DNA of 64,000 nucleotides from an uncultured Pelagibacteraceae bacterium (GTDB lineage: Bacteria > Pseudomonadota > Alphaproteobacteria > Pelagibacterales > Pelagibacteraceae), in the NCBI GenBank assembly GCA_902563555.1, contig CACEXM010000001.1:62001-126000 (forward strand), written 5' to 3'. Below, one piece after another: positions 17,049 to 25,124 of the stretch. The translations under genes and the position numbers were made by a program. The notes beneath the pieces are model-generated. The model ran no database searches, was not told the DNA's origin, and saw nothing but the letters and a program-made list of their open reading frames with translations. Position 1 is the stretch's first letter, and each line of letters begins with the position of its first letter.

Positions 17049-17769
17049 AATTGTTCTCCTTCAACCACTTGTTAGTTTCCGTCAAGCCGCCGAATGTATA
17101 AATGTGGAAAAAATCAGTATGAGATTTAATTTTCCCAATTAAATCATTTGGGTCTTTAGGTCTCAATAAATCTAATGCCTTGCTGAAATTAGATTTAAGA
17201 AAATTTAAGGAATTTTTTGCTCCAACGATATTTGCAAATTTTATTAGGCTCGATATCTTTAGAGGCCCAGTAATCCCTACATGGACTGGTACACTTTGTT
17301 TTGATATAAAATCTATAATAGGCTGAGGGTCTAGCAACCATTGTGTTACTATATAATCAGCATAGGGTTTTTTATCTATCATAGCTTTTTCTAATTCTGA
17401 GTCGGATATATCAGGACTCCCCTCTGGGTGTCCAGCAATTCCTATTGTCATCTTCTCAAAATAACCAGTCTCTAAAAGTTGAAAGGAGCTATCGAATTTT
17501 CCCATCGGCTCTCTACCACCTCCGATTACTAGCACTTGTTTTACACCCCCATCTTTACATCTAGAAACGTAATCTTTTAGCTGTTTTTCATCTTGCATTG
17601 ATCGAGCAGGGAAATGAGGAACTGGATTAAAGCCTTTTTTAACTAAATCAACTGCTTGTTGAGCTGTTTGTTTGTAGTCACCACCAGGCAACATTGTGAT
17701 ATAAACATCACTAACTTTTGGAACAGTGCTTAAGTCAGTTTTGGGACTTATTTCAAGAGAAAATTTCAT
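17041..17769 (-). CDS. Methylenetetrahydrofolate reductase (MetF)-like protein
   Basis: 242 aa from ATG at 17769; an upstream in-frame ATG at 17814 would add 15 residues before the family-like MKFSLEISPKTD start and is not preferred. Seen: PHFPARSMQDEKQLKDYVSR (about 57-76, counterpart of the MetF folate/FAD region), KQVLVIGGGREPMG, IGIAGHPEGSPDI (the usual A-x-Y-P-E-G-H-P loop), and ADYIVTQWLLDP, matching ADF-I-TQ-FFD. This is a short TIM-barrel MetF. It lies directly upstream of and overlaps the DmdA-like demethylase. Likely job: oxidise the 5-methyl-THF made by demethylation to 5,10-methylene-THF. Shortness relative to about 290 aa MetF is worth noting. Confidence 0.75.
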   Translation of the reverse strand: MKFSLEISPKTDLSTVPKVSDVYITMLPGGDYKQTAQQAVDLVKKGFNPVPHFPARSMQDEKQLKDYVSRCKDGGVKQVLVIGGGREPMGKFDSSFQLLETGYFEKMTIGIAGHPEGSPDISDSELEKAMIDKKPYADYIVTQWLLDPQPIIDFISKQSVPVHVGITGPLKISSLIKFANIVGAKNSLNFLKSNFSKALDLLRPKDPNDLIGKIKSHTDFFHIYTFGGLTETNKWLKENNYV

Positions 17770-17833
17770 ATTTAGATAATTATATCTTTTGAAAATACTG
17801 TCAAAGAAATTCATCCTATAATATAATTATCTG

Positions 17834-18460
17834 ATGGCACAAAAAGACGTAGGAAATAAAGTACCAATTTATAAATTGAAAACCACAAAAGAGGTAATGG
17901 ATTATTATGATGAGTGGGGTGAAAATGACAAATATAACAAAGATATGGTTGATTGGAATTATACAGGACCAAAAGAAACTGTTAATACTTTCTTAAAATA
18001 TGAGAAAAATAAAGATGCTTTGATCTTTGACGCTGGCTGTGGAACTGGTTTAGTAGGCTTAGAATTAAAAAAATTTGGTTTCAAAAACTTTCATGGTGCA
18101 GATTTATCACAAAAATTATTGAACACCATTCCCTCAAATTTATATAAAAAACTGCTTAAATCTGACTTAAACAAACCAATCAATTTAAAAGATGACACTT
18201 ATGATGCAATTTTTTGTGTAGGCACTTTTACTTTTGGCCACGTAAAACCAAATGCGTTGGATGAATTTATAAGAATAACAAAAAAAGGTGGGCTGATTTG
18301 TTTTACTATAAATGAGGGAATATATAGTGATTATGGATTTGATAAAAAGATTGACGATTTAAAGAACCAAAATTTTTGGAGTGAATTAGAATTTTATAAA
18401 TCTGATTATATCGCAAGTAAAGATGTCAATGCTTGGTTAGGTTTGTATAAAGTAAAATAA
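17834..18460 (+). CDS. Class I SAM-dependent methyltransferase
   Basis: 208 aa. Seen: an N-terminal YYDEWGENDKYNKDMVDWNYTGP lead, motif I LIFDAGCGTGLVG at about residues 63-75, acidic loop HGADLSQKLL, motif post-I with DDTYDAIFCVGTFTFGHV, and the RITKKGGLICFTIN strand. The lead resembles Williams-Beuren-type methyltransferases. First gene of a tightly packed plus-strand operon (18460 and 18867 junctions overlap by one base). A TATAAT hexamer lies about 10 bases before the ATG. Substrate unknown; its fixed pairing with a kinase and a nucleotidyltransferase suggests a small-molecule pathway. Confidence 0.8.
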   Translation: MAQKDVGNKVPIYKLKTTKEVMDYYDEWGENDKYNKDMVDWNYTGPKETVNTFLKYEKNKDALIFDAGCGTGLVGLELKKFGFKNFHGADLSQKLLNTIPSNLYKKLLKSDLNKPINLKDDTYDAIFCVGTFTFGHVKPNALDEFIRITKKGGLICFTINEGIYSDYGFDKKIDDLKNQNFWSELEFYKSDYIASKDVNAWLGLYKVK

Positions 18461-18867
18461 TGAAAATTATATTAATAATGGGTTTGCCCGGTGCAGGTAA
18501 AACAACTTTAGCTTATAATTTAGTGCCTTTGCTGAAAGCTAAATGGCTCAATGCTGATAAAATGCGGAAAGAAGCAAATGATTGGGATTTTTCTGCAGAG
18601 GGGAGAGTGAGACAAGCAAAAAGAATGTGGAGCAAAGCTGAGGAATATAAAAGTCAAGGGCATCATGTAGTTGCCGATTTTGTTTGTCCAACACCTGAAG
18701 CAAGAAGTTTATTCCCAGCAGATTATATAATTTGGGTAGACACTATAAATGAAAGTAGATTTGATGATACAAATAAAATGTTTGTAAAGCCTAGCAAGTA
18801 TAACTTTCATGTTACAACACAAGATGCTAAAAATTGGTCATTAAAAATATATGAGGAATTAAAATAA
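18460..18867 (+). CDS. Small P-loop kinase, adenylylsulfate-kinase-like
   Basis: 135 aa. Seen: Walker A MGLPGAGKTT at residues 7-16, the LNADKMRKEANDWDFS segment at about 31-46, corresponding to the substrate-binding L-x-x-D-x-x-R part of APS kinases, and the strand VVADFVCPTPEARSLF then DYIIWVDTINESRFDDTNKMFVKP, close to CysC wording. It is shorter than CysC (about 200 aa), lacking most of the lid, so APS phosphorylation is doubtful. Its overlap with a nucleotidyltransferase gene and a methyltransferase gene points to phosphorylation of a small metabolite that is then nucleotidylated. Family assignment fair, substrate unknown. Confidence 0.65.
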   Translation: MKIILIMGLPGAGKTTLAYNLVPLLKAKWLNADKMRKEANDWDFSAEGRVRQAKRMWSKAEEYKSQGHHVVADFVCPTPEARSLFPADYIIWVDTINESRFDDTNKMFVKPSKYNFHVTTQDAKNWSLKIYEELK

Positions 18868-19241
18868 TGACTTACAAATGGGACAACAAGAAACCTACAG
18901 CACAAATGCTCGGAAGATGGCAACCATTTCATGATGGACACTATACTTTATTTAAGGAAATAATAAAAAAAACCGGTCAAGTTTGTATTCAAGTAAGAGA
19001 CGTTCAAGGTGTGGACGATAACCCCTTTGATTTTGAAACAGTAAAAAAAAATATTGAAGATAGACTTAATCCAGAATTTGAGGGACGTTTCAAGGTTATG
19101 CTAGTTCCAAACATAACTAATATTTGTTATGGGAGAGGTGTGGGTTATAAAATTGAAGAAATTGAATTATCAAAAGAAATCCAGGAAATCTCTGCAACAA
19201 AAATTCGAGCTCAAATGAGAAAAGAAGGTAAACTTAAATAA
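18867..19241 (+). CDS. Small nucleotidyltransferase (HxGH superfamily)
   Basis: 124 aa. Seen: GRWQPFHDGHYTLF at residues 16-29 with His22/His25 as the HxGH catalytic pair, IQVRDVQGVDDNPFDFETV (counterpart of the NadM/NadR V-x-x-A-Q-x-N-P-F stretch), and the C-terminal ISATKIRAQMRK at 108-119, matching the IS-T-IR motif. Known superfamily reaction: transfer of AMP or CMP from NTP to a phosphorylated metabolite. A reduced single-domain form, smaller than NMN adenylyltransferase (about 170 aa). It overlaps the kinase gene by one base, suggesting the kinase product is its substrate. Confidence 0.68.
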   Translation: MTYKWDNKKPTAQMLGRWQPFHDGHYTLFKEIIKKTGQVCIQVRDVQGVDDNPFDFETVKKNIEDRLNPEFEGRFKVMLVPNITNICYGRGVGYKIEEIELSKEIQEISATKIRAQMRKEGKLK

Positions 19242-19247
19242 AACTGT

Positions 19248-20018
19248 ATGACTATTAAGGTTATTAATCAAAAAGATATTTCAAGAATAATAATGGATGA
19301 GCCTAAAACTTATAATTCACTTTCATTCAAAAATTTAACAGATTTAATTAAAGTAATAAAAAAGTTAGATAAAGATAATAATTCTAAAGTGATAATAATT
19401 GAGGGAGCAGGCAAAGGTTTTAGTGCAGGACATAATTTAAAAGAAGTAAAAAGTTTAAAAAAAAAAAAGAATTACCAAAAGCTATTCAATTTATGCTCAA
19501 AACTTATGTTACTTATTGTGGAGGGTAGAAAGCCGGTTATTGCTAAAGTTCATGGGGCTGCATATGCTGCTGGATGTCAGTTAGTTGCAAGTTGTGATTT
19601 AGCTTTTAGCTCTAAAGATGCATTGTTCTCAACACCAGGAGTAAACATTGGTTTGTTTTGTAGTACCCCTATGGTCGCAGTAAGCAGAAAAATAAAAAGA
19701 AAACCAATGATGAAAATGTTATTAACTGGCGAACCTATTACAGCAAAATATGCAAAGGAAATTGGATTAATTAATGACTTTTTTCCAAAATCAAAACTTA
19801 ATAATGAAGTTTTAAAGATTGCAAAAAAAATCGCATCAAAATCAAATCTTACAATTAAAATAGGCAAACAAACATTTTATAAGCAATTAGAAATGCCGTT
19901 AAGAAAAGCTTATGCATATACTAGTAGAATGATGACAAAAAACATGATGGCTATGGATGCAAAAGAGGGTATTTCAGCATTTCTTGAAAAAAGACGACCT
20001 GTTTGGAAAAATAAATAA
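19248..20018 (+). CDS. Enoyl-CoA hydratase/isomerase-family protein
   Basis: 256 aa crotonase fold. Seen: IIEGAGKGFSAGHNLKEVKSL at about residues 50-70 (first oxyanion-hole segment), VHGAAYAAGCQLVASCDLAFSS at about 100-121 (second oxyanion-hole and catalytic loop), and FSTPGVNIGLF. The C-terminal helices carry GISAFLEKRRPVWK, the usual end of the family. Known: hydration or isomerisation of acyl-CoA thioesters. The usual catalytic Glu pair is not obvious (Ala/Gly at one site), so the exact reaction is uncertain. It sits 6 bases after the nucleotidyltransferase and is followed 1 base later by the CoA-binding protein. Confidence 0.85.
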   Translation: MTIKVINQKDISRIIMDEPKTYNSLSFKNLTDLIKVIKKLDKDNNSKVIIIEGAGKGFSAGHNLKEVKSLKKKKNYQKLFNLCSKLMLLIVEGRKPVIAKVHGAAYAAGCQLVASCDLAFSSKDALFSTPGVNIGLFCSTPMVAVSRKIKRKPMMKMLLTGEPITAKYAKEIGLINDFFPKSKLNNEVLKIAKKIASKSNLTIKIGKQTFYKQLEMPLRKAYAYTSRMMTKNMMAMDAKEGISAFLEKRRPVWKNK

Positions 20019-20019
20019 T

Positions 20020-20421
20020 ATGGTCAATATCAAGGACATTCTATCAAATTATAAAAATATTGCTTTAGTTGGAGCCAGCAAAGATTTAAATAAAACCTCA
20101 ACAATAGTAATGAAATATCTGCAAAATTATGGATATAAAGTTTATCCCGTTAATCCAACTATTATAGGTCAGGTAATATTAGGTGAGAGAGTATATGGAA
20201 AAGTTTCAGAAATTGACGGGCCAGTGGATATAGTCGACGTATTCAGACCATCAGATGAGGCAATTGAAATTGTAAATGATGCTGTAAAGATCAATGCAAA
20301 AGTTTTATGGCTTCAATTAAATATAAAGAATTCTGAAGCTAAGAAAATTGCTGAGGCAAATAACATAATTTATATTGAAGATAAATGTACTAAGATTGAA
20401 ATAGAAAAATATCTAAATTAA
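20020..20421 (+). CDS. CoA-binding (YccU-like) protein
   Basis: 133 aa from ATG at 20020, directly after the hydratase stop; a longer frame starting inside the hydratase gene is rejected. Seen: the Rossmann-like CoA-binding core NIALVGASKDLNKTSTIVMKYLQNYGYKVYPVNP, then GERVYGKVSEIDGPVDIVDVFRPSDEAIEIV and a C-terminal strand IIYIEDKCTKIE. This is the stand-alone version of the N-terminal domain of succinyl-CoA synthetase alpha. Known: such proteins bind CoA but have no established reaction. Co-transcription with the enoyl-CoA hydratase fits. Confidence 0.85.
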   Translation: MVNIKDILSNYKNIALVGASKDLNKTSTIVMKYLQNYGYKVYPVNPTIIGQVILGERVYGKVSEIDGPVDIVDVFRPSDEAIEIVNDAVKINAKVLWLQLNIKNSEAKKIAEANNIIYIEDKCTKIEIEKYLN

Positions 20422-20436
20422 TTAATATTATAGATT

Positions 20437-20910
20437 ATGTTAAGAAAAAAATTTTTATTACTAAAATTTATAACAATTTTTTTTATCTCTATTTCTGTTT
20501 CTAACGCAGAATTAATTAAACCAAATAGTAAAATTAGTCCCTCTGAAGTTGTGAAAATACAATTACTTGGTTTACAAAAAAATAATGATGGATTTAAGGA
20601 TAGCGGGATAGAACAGACCTGGAATTTTGCTCATCCAAATAACAAAGAGGTCACTGGTCCTCTAGATAAATTCAAAAGGATGATAAAAAGTGATAACTAT
20701 CAAATGATGATTGATCACTTAAGTCATACAATTACTCAGGTTAGAAGTGGTGCTAGCTGGGCTCAATTTGAAGTCATAATATTGGATAAAGAAAAAACTT
20801 ATCATAAATTTAATTGGCAAGTAGAAAAATATACTGAGGATGGACCTTTAAAAAACTGTTGGTTGACAACTATGGTTTCAAGCCCTGTGTCATTGGGTAG
20901 CTCAATATAA
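20437..20910 (+). CDS. Exported DUF4864-like protein
   Basis: 157 aa. Seen: signal peptide MLRKKFLLLKFITIFFISIS then VSNAE (cleavage near residue 24), and a single domain with SPSEVVKIQLLGLQKNNDGFKDSGIEQTWNFAHPNNKEVTGP, FKRMI-YQMMIDH, and a C-terminal KFNWQVEKY--GPLKNCWLTTMV. The S-P-x-x-V-V-x-x-Q-l-x-A-L and W-x-x-A-P-N-x--TGP pattern is that of DUF4864. Function unknown, expected in the periplasm. Same strand as the preceding operon, 15 bases downstream. Confidence 0.6.
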   Translation: MLRKKFLLLKFITIFFISISVSNAELIKPNSKISPSEVVKIQLLGLQKNNDGFKDSGIEQTWNFAHPNNKEVTGPLDKFKRMIKSDNYQMMIDHLSHTITQVRSGASWAQFEVIILDKEKTYHKFNWQVEKYTEDGPLKNCWLTTMVSSPVSLGSSI

Positions 20911-20965
20911 TGCTCTTTATACAATTTTGTTTCGGAATGAATGAAAATTTAGTAGGAATCAGACT

Positions 20966-23398
20966 ATGAAAAGCAAAACAAAAGTAGTTGTAGTTGGCGG
21001 AGGTGTCGTAGGAGTAAGTGCACTATACCACCTAGCAAAAAAAGGTTGGTCAGATGTTGTTTTAGTAGAGAGAAAAGAGCTCACTTCAGGTTCGACTTGG
21101 CATGCCGCTGGGTTGTTGCCATTATTTAACATGAGTTATTCGGTGGGCCAACTTCATAAGTATGCTGTGAATTTATATAAAACATTAGAGGAAGAAACAG
21201 GAAAAAATGTTGGCTTTAGTGTAGTTTCTAACATTCGTTTAGCTAGCACAAAAGATAGAATGGATGAATATCATCAATATGCAGGAGTAGCAAAAACTAT
21301 AGGAGTTGATGTAAAATTTTTAACACCTCAACAGGTAAAAGAAATTTGGCCTTTATGTCATACAGATGATTTGGTTGGAGCAATACAACACCCTGAAGAT
21401 GGATATATTCAGCCGGCAGATTTAACTCAAGCCCTTGCAACAGGTGCAAGAAACAGAGGAGCTGAAATTTATCGAAACACAACTGTTTTATCTATGAAAC
21501 AAACTAAAGACGGATGGATAGTTGAAACTGATAAAGGTTCAATTGAATGTGAACATGTGATTTCTTGCTCAGGTAATTTTGCAAGACAAACAGGAGAAAT
21601 GGTTGGATTAGATATTCCAGTCATACCTGTTGAACATCAATACATTGTAACAGAGCCACATCCAGAGATTCAAAAAAGAAGAAAAGAAGGCCTTCCAGAA
21701 ATGGGAGTTTTAAGAGATAGTGACAGCAGATGGTACATGAGAGAAGAAGCTGGTGGATTAATCTTAGGTCCATATGAGGATGGTGCTCCTGCTTGTTATG
21801 TCGAAGGACCTTCAAAAAATTCAGAGTATGAATTATTTCAGGAAGATTTAGATAGACTTGCTCCACATATTGAAGGTGCAATACATCGTGTACCTGCATT
21901 TGGAGAAGTAGGAGTTAAAAAAGTTTATAATGGAGCAATCTGTTATACCCCAGATGGCAATCCAATAGTTGGTCCTGCATGGGGTTTAAAAAATTTTTGG
22001 ATTAACGAGGGGCATAGTTTTGGAATAACCGCTGCAGGTGGTGCTGGTTGGCAATTAGCAGAATGGATTGTAGATGGAGAACCAACTATAGACATGCTAG
22101 GTGTAGAACCAAGACGATATGGAAATTATGCCACTAAGTCTTATTTGAAAACTAAAAATGAGGAGGCTTATAGCCATGTTTTTATAGTTCATTATCCTGA
22201 CGAAGAAAGACCAGCAGCAAGACCTTTACGAACTGCACCGTGTTATGAAAGAATGAAAGCCTTAGGAGCTGTATTTGGACAAAAATTTGGATGGGAACGT
22301 CCTAATTTTTTTGCAACTGATGGCATGGAACAAAAAGACGACTGGTCTTTTAGAAGATCAAAATGGTTTGATGCAATAAAAAAAGAATGTGAGAATGTGA
22401 AAAAAAACGTTGGACTTTTAGATATGACTGCATTTGCAAAATGTAGGATTAAAGGACCAAAAGCTGAGGAATTTCTTGACTACTTAGTTGCTAATAAACT
22501 TCCGAAAAAAATTGGAAGAATTAATTTATGTCATGCACTTAATACTAAGGGTGGTGTTCATTCAGAATTTACAATTATGAAAGAGGCAGAAAATAGCTAT
22601 TATCTCGTTTCTGCTGGAGCCAACTTAAGATTAGATCATGATTGGATACAAAAATGGATGCCAACAGATGGCTCTGTAATATTTGAAGATCTAACTAATA
22701 GCACTGGAGTTCTAGTTGTTGCGGGTCCTAAAGCAAGAGAATTAATGAGTAAGGTTTCAACAGATGATTTTTCAAATGAAAATTTTAAATGGTTAACTGC
22801 AAAAAATGTTAACGTAGGATATGCGCCAGTTAATGCCATGAGAGTAAATTTTGTTGGAGAATTAGGATGGGAATTACATCACCCAATTGAATACCAAAAC
22901 CATATTTTCGATAAACTAATGGAAGCAGGAAAAGATTTAGGAATTAAACCATTTGGTATTAGAGCGATGAATAGTTTAAGAATTGAAAAATCATATAAGC
23001 TTGTAGGAACTGAATTATCTATTGAGTATTCTCCTTATGAATCTGGTTTAGATAGATTTGTTCATCCAAATAAAGGAAATTTTATTGGCCTAGAAGCGCT
23101 GAACAAATGGAGAGAAAAAGGTTTTGATAATAAATTGGTTACTCTTGAAGTTCACAATACAACAGACTCTGACGTATTAGGAAATAATCCAATTTACAAA
23201 GATGATAAAGTTGTAGGAAGGGCAACAGGGGGTGAATATGGATTTAGAATTGATAAATCAATAGCTTTAGCAATGGTAAAACCAGATCTAGCTAATGTTG
23301 GAGAGAAACTAAAAGTTGATATTCTTGGTAAGATGTATGAAGCTACAATTCTTGAGGAAAGTCCATATGATTCTGAGAACAAATTATTGAGAGCCTAA
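20966..23398 (+). CDS. FAD-dependent dimethylglycine/sarcosine dehydrogenase-like protein with GcvT domain
   Basis: 810 aa. Seen: N-terminal GGGVVG FAD loop at residues 11-16; [10 protein letters not shown] at 41-50, where His46 is at the position of the covalent FAD-linking histidine of dimethylglycine dehydrogenase; and [20 protein letters not shown] at the end of the DAO domain (about 350). A GcvT-fold half follows from about residue 430 with [27 protein letters not shown] and [12 protein letters not shown]. Known chemistry: oxidative N-demethylation giving 5,10-methylene-THF, electrons to ETF. Its stop overlaps etfB (TAATG) and ETF-QO follows, which supports the electron route. Substrate (dimethylglycine, sarcosine or another N-methyl compound) is inferred. 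Confidence 0.85.
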   Translation: MKSKTKVVVVGGGVVGVSALYHLAKKGWSDVVLVERKELTSGSTWHAAGLLPLFNMSYSVGQLHKYAVNLYKTLEEETGKNVGFSVVSNIRLASTKDRMDEYHQYAGVAKTIGVDVKFLTPQQVKEIWPLCHTDDLVGAIQHPEDGYIQPADLTQALATGARNRGAEIYRNTTVLSMKQTKDGWIVETDKGSIECEHVISCSGNFARQTGEMVGLDIPVIPVEHQYIVTEPHPEIQKRRKEGLPEMGVLRDSDSRWYMREEAGGLILGPYEDGAPACYVEGPSKNSEYELFQEDLDRLAPHIEGAIHRVPAFGEVGVKKVYNGAICYTPDGNPIVGPAWGLKNFWINEGHSFGITAAGGAGWQLAEWIVDGEPTIDMLGVEPRRYGNYATKSYLKTKNEEAYSHVFIVHYPDEERPAARPLRTAPCYERMKALGAVFGQKFGWERPNFFATDGMEQKDDWSFRRSKWFDAIKKECENVKKNVGLLDMTAFAKCRIKGPKAEEFLDYLVANKLPKKIGRINLCHALNTKGGVHSEFTIMKEAENSYYLVSAGANLRLDHDWIQKWMPTDGSVIFEDLTNSTGVLVVAGPKARELMSKVSTDDFSNENFKWLTAKNVNVGYAPVNAMRVNFVGELGWELHHPIEYQNHIFDKLMEAGKDLGIKPFGIRAMNSLRIEKSYKLVGTELSIEYSPYESGLDRFVHPNKGNFIGLEALNKWREKGFDNKLVTLEVHNTTDSDVLGNNPIYKDDKVVGRATGGEYGFRIDKSIALAMVKPDLANVGEKLKVDILGKMYEATILEESPYDSENKLLRA

Positions 23399-24147
23399 TG
23401 AAAATTTTAGTCGCAGTAAAAAGAGTGATTGATTACAATGTTCAAATCAGAGTGAAAGAAGACAACTCGGGTGTGGTGACTGACAATGTCAAAATGTCGA
23501 CTAATCCACCAGATGACAATGCAATTGAAGAAGCTGTAAAGATTAAAGAAGCTGGTAAAGCCACAGAGGTAGTGGCAGTAAGTATTGGTGAAGAAAAAGC
23601 ACAAGAAACAGTCCGTAAGGCACTAGCAGTTGGAGCTGATAGAGGAATACTTGTTAAAACAGAAGGTGTTGTTGAGCCTCTTTCCGTTTCCAAATTATTA
23701 CAAAAAATTGTTGAAAAAGAAAAACCAGATTTAGTTTTTATGGGTAAACAGGCAATCGATGATGACTGCAATCAAACAGGTCAAATGTTAAGTGCACTTC
23801 TTAATTGGCCTCAAGCTACCTTTGCATCTAAAATTGATATCAAAGATGACAAGTTAGAGGTAACAAGAGAAATAGATGAAGGTTTAGAAACAATAGAAAT
23901 AAATGTTCCAGCAATAGTAACATGTGATCTAAGATTAAATGAACCAAGGTATGCTTCATTGCCAAATATAATGAAAGCCAAAAAAAAATCTATTGAGCAA
24001 TTAAATGCGTCAGATTTAGGAGTAGATATAAGCCCAAGAATCGAACAAATTAAAGTTGAAGAGCCACCTAAAAGAAAAGCTGGCATTAAAGTTGCTAGTG
24101 TATCTGAATTGGTTCACAAATTAAAAAATGAGGCTAAGGTAATTTAA
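23398..24147 (+). CDS. etfB: Electron transfer flavoprotein beta subunit
   Basis: 249 aa. Seen: [21 protein letters not shown] at the N-terminus, the conserved [23 protein letters not shown] block, [34 protein letters not shown] (AMP/FAD-interface loop) and the recognition-loop region [22 protein letters not shown]. Length typical. It binds AMP and pairs with EtfA to carry electrons from dehydrogenases to ETF-QO. The ATG overlaps the dehydrogenase stop by one base, and etfA follows directly, so the ETF appears dedicated to or driven by the demethylating dehydrogenase. Confidence 0.96.
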   Translation: MKILVAVKRVIDYNVQIRVKEDNSGVVTDNVKMSTNPPDDNAIEEAVKIKEAGKATEVVAVSIGEEKAQETVRKALAVGADRGILVKTEGVVEPLSVSKLLQKIVEKEKPDLVFMGKQAIDDDCNQTGQMLSALLNWPQATFASKIDIKDDKLEVTREIDEGLETIEINVPAIVTCDLRLNEPRYASLPNIMKAKKKSIEQLNASDLGVDISPRIEQIKVEEPPKRKAGIKVASVSELVHKLKNEAKVI

Positions 24148-25101
24148 ATGTCAGTTTTATTAATTGCAGAACATAATAATAAAGAATTGAAGCCTTTTAC
24201 ACTTAATGCAGCAACCGCAGCATCACAGATTGACAATGATGTTCACGCTGTAATTATTGGAAATAAATGTGACGAAGCAGCAAAAGCATTATCAAAATTA
24301 GAATTTGTTAAGAAAGTTATCCAAGTCGAAGCAGATTACTACGAGAATTTTGTTGCAGAAAATTTTGCACCAGTAATTGTGAAACTAGCCGATAACTATT
24401 CGCACATAATAAGTTCAGCAAACACTTTTGGTAAAAATTTAATGCCAAGAATTGCTGCTGCTATAGATACATCTCAAATCAGTGATATAACTAAAGTTAT
24501 TGCTCCCGATACTTTTTTGCGACCAATTTATGCTGGAAATGCTTTTGCAACAGTAAAAAGTAAAGATACAAAAAAATGTGTAACTATAAGACCAACATCT
24601 TTTGACGCTTGTGAAAGTTCTGGTGGATCAGCATCAATAGAAAAAGCTGAAGCCAGTGAGGAATTTTCAAAAACAAAGTTTGTAAAAAGAGAAGAGGTAA
24701 AATCGGATAGACCTGAACTTGGCACTGCTAGAGTTGTTGTATCAGGTGGAAGAGGAATGCAGAGTGGAGATAATTTTAAACTTATTATTTCTTTAGCTGA
24801 TAAATTAAATGCAGCAATAGGAGCATCTAGAGCAGCAGTTGATGCTGGATATATAAGTAACGATCACCAAGTTGGTCAAACAGGTAAAGTTGTTGTTCCA
24901 GATTTATATATTGCTGTAGGTATATCAGGGGCTATTCAGCACTTAGCAGGAATGAAAGAAAGTAAAGTGATAGTGGCAATAAATAAAGATGGAGAAGCAC
25001 CAATTTTTAGTGTTGCGGACTATGGTCTTGAAGCCGATCTTTTTGAGGCAGTTCCTCAATTCTTAGAGGAATTGAACAAATTAAACACTATACAAAAATA
25101 A
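24148..25101 (+). CDS. etfA: Electron transfer flavoprotein alpha subunit
   Basis: 317 aa. Seen: N-terminal MSVLLIAEHNNKELKPFTLNAATAA, mid-domain ISSANTFGKNLMPRIAA, RPIYAGNAFATVKS, then the FAD domain with VVSGGRGMQSGDNFKLI, GASRAAVDAGYISNDHQVGQTGKVVVPDLYIAVGISGAIQHLAGMK, and IVAINKDGEAPIFSVADYGLEADLFEAVP. All ETF-alpha signatures are intact. It starts on the base after the etfB stop and is followed by ETF-QO after 23 bases. Confidence 0.96.
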   Translation: MSVLLIAEHNNKELKPFTLNAATAASQIDNDVHAVIIGNKCDEAAKALSKLEFVKKVIQVEADYYENFVAENFAPVIVKLADNYSHIISSANTFGKNLMPRIAAAIDTSQISDITKVIAPDTFLRPIYAGNAFATVKSKDTKKCVTIRPTSFDACESSGGSASIEKAEASEEFSKTKFVKREEVKSDRPELGTARVVVSGGRGMQSGDNFKLIISLADKLNAAIGASRAAVDAGYISNDHQVGQTGKVVVPDLYIAVGISGAIQHLAGMKESKVIVAINKDGEAPIFSVADYGLEADLFEAVPQFLEELNKLNTIQK

Positions 25102-25124
25102 TATAATCTGTAAAAAATTAAACT

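Noticed and set aside
17770-17814. Upstream start for the MetF-like gene
   Set aside because: Adds 15 non-family residues; the downstream ATG at 17769 fits the usual MetF beginning.
19450-19470. Poly-A tract inside the enoyl-CoA hydratase gene as a frameshift
   Set aside because: The run is long, but the reading frame continues with normal crotonase motifs on both sides, so no break is present.
20911-20965. Glycine or SAM riboswitch in front of the dimethylglycine-dehydrogenase-like gene
   Set aside because: Only 55 bases are available, with no stems resembling either aptamer.
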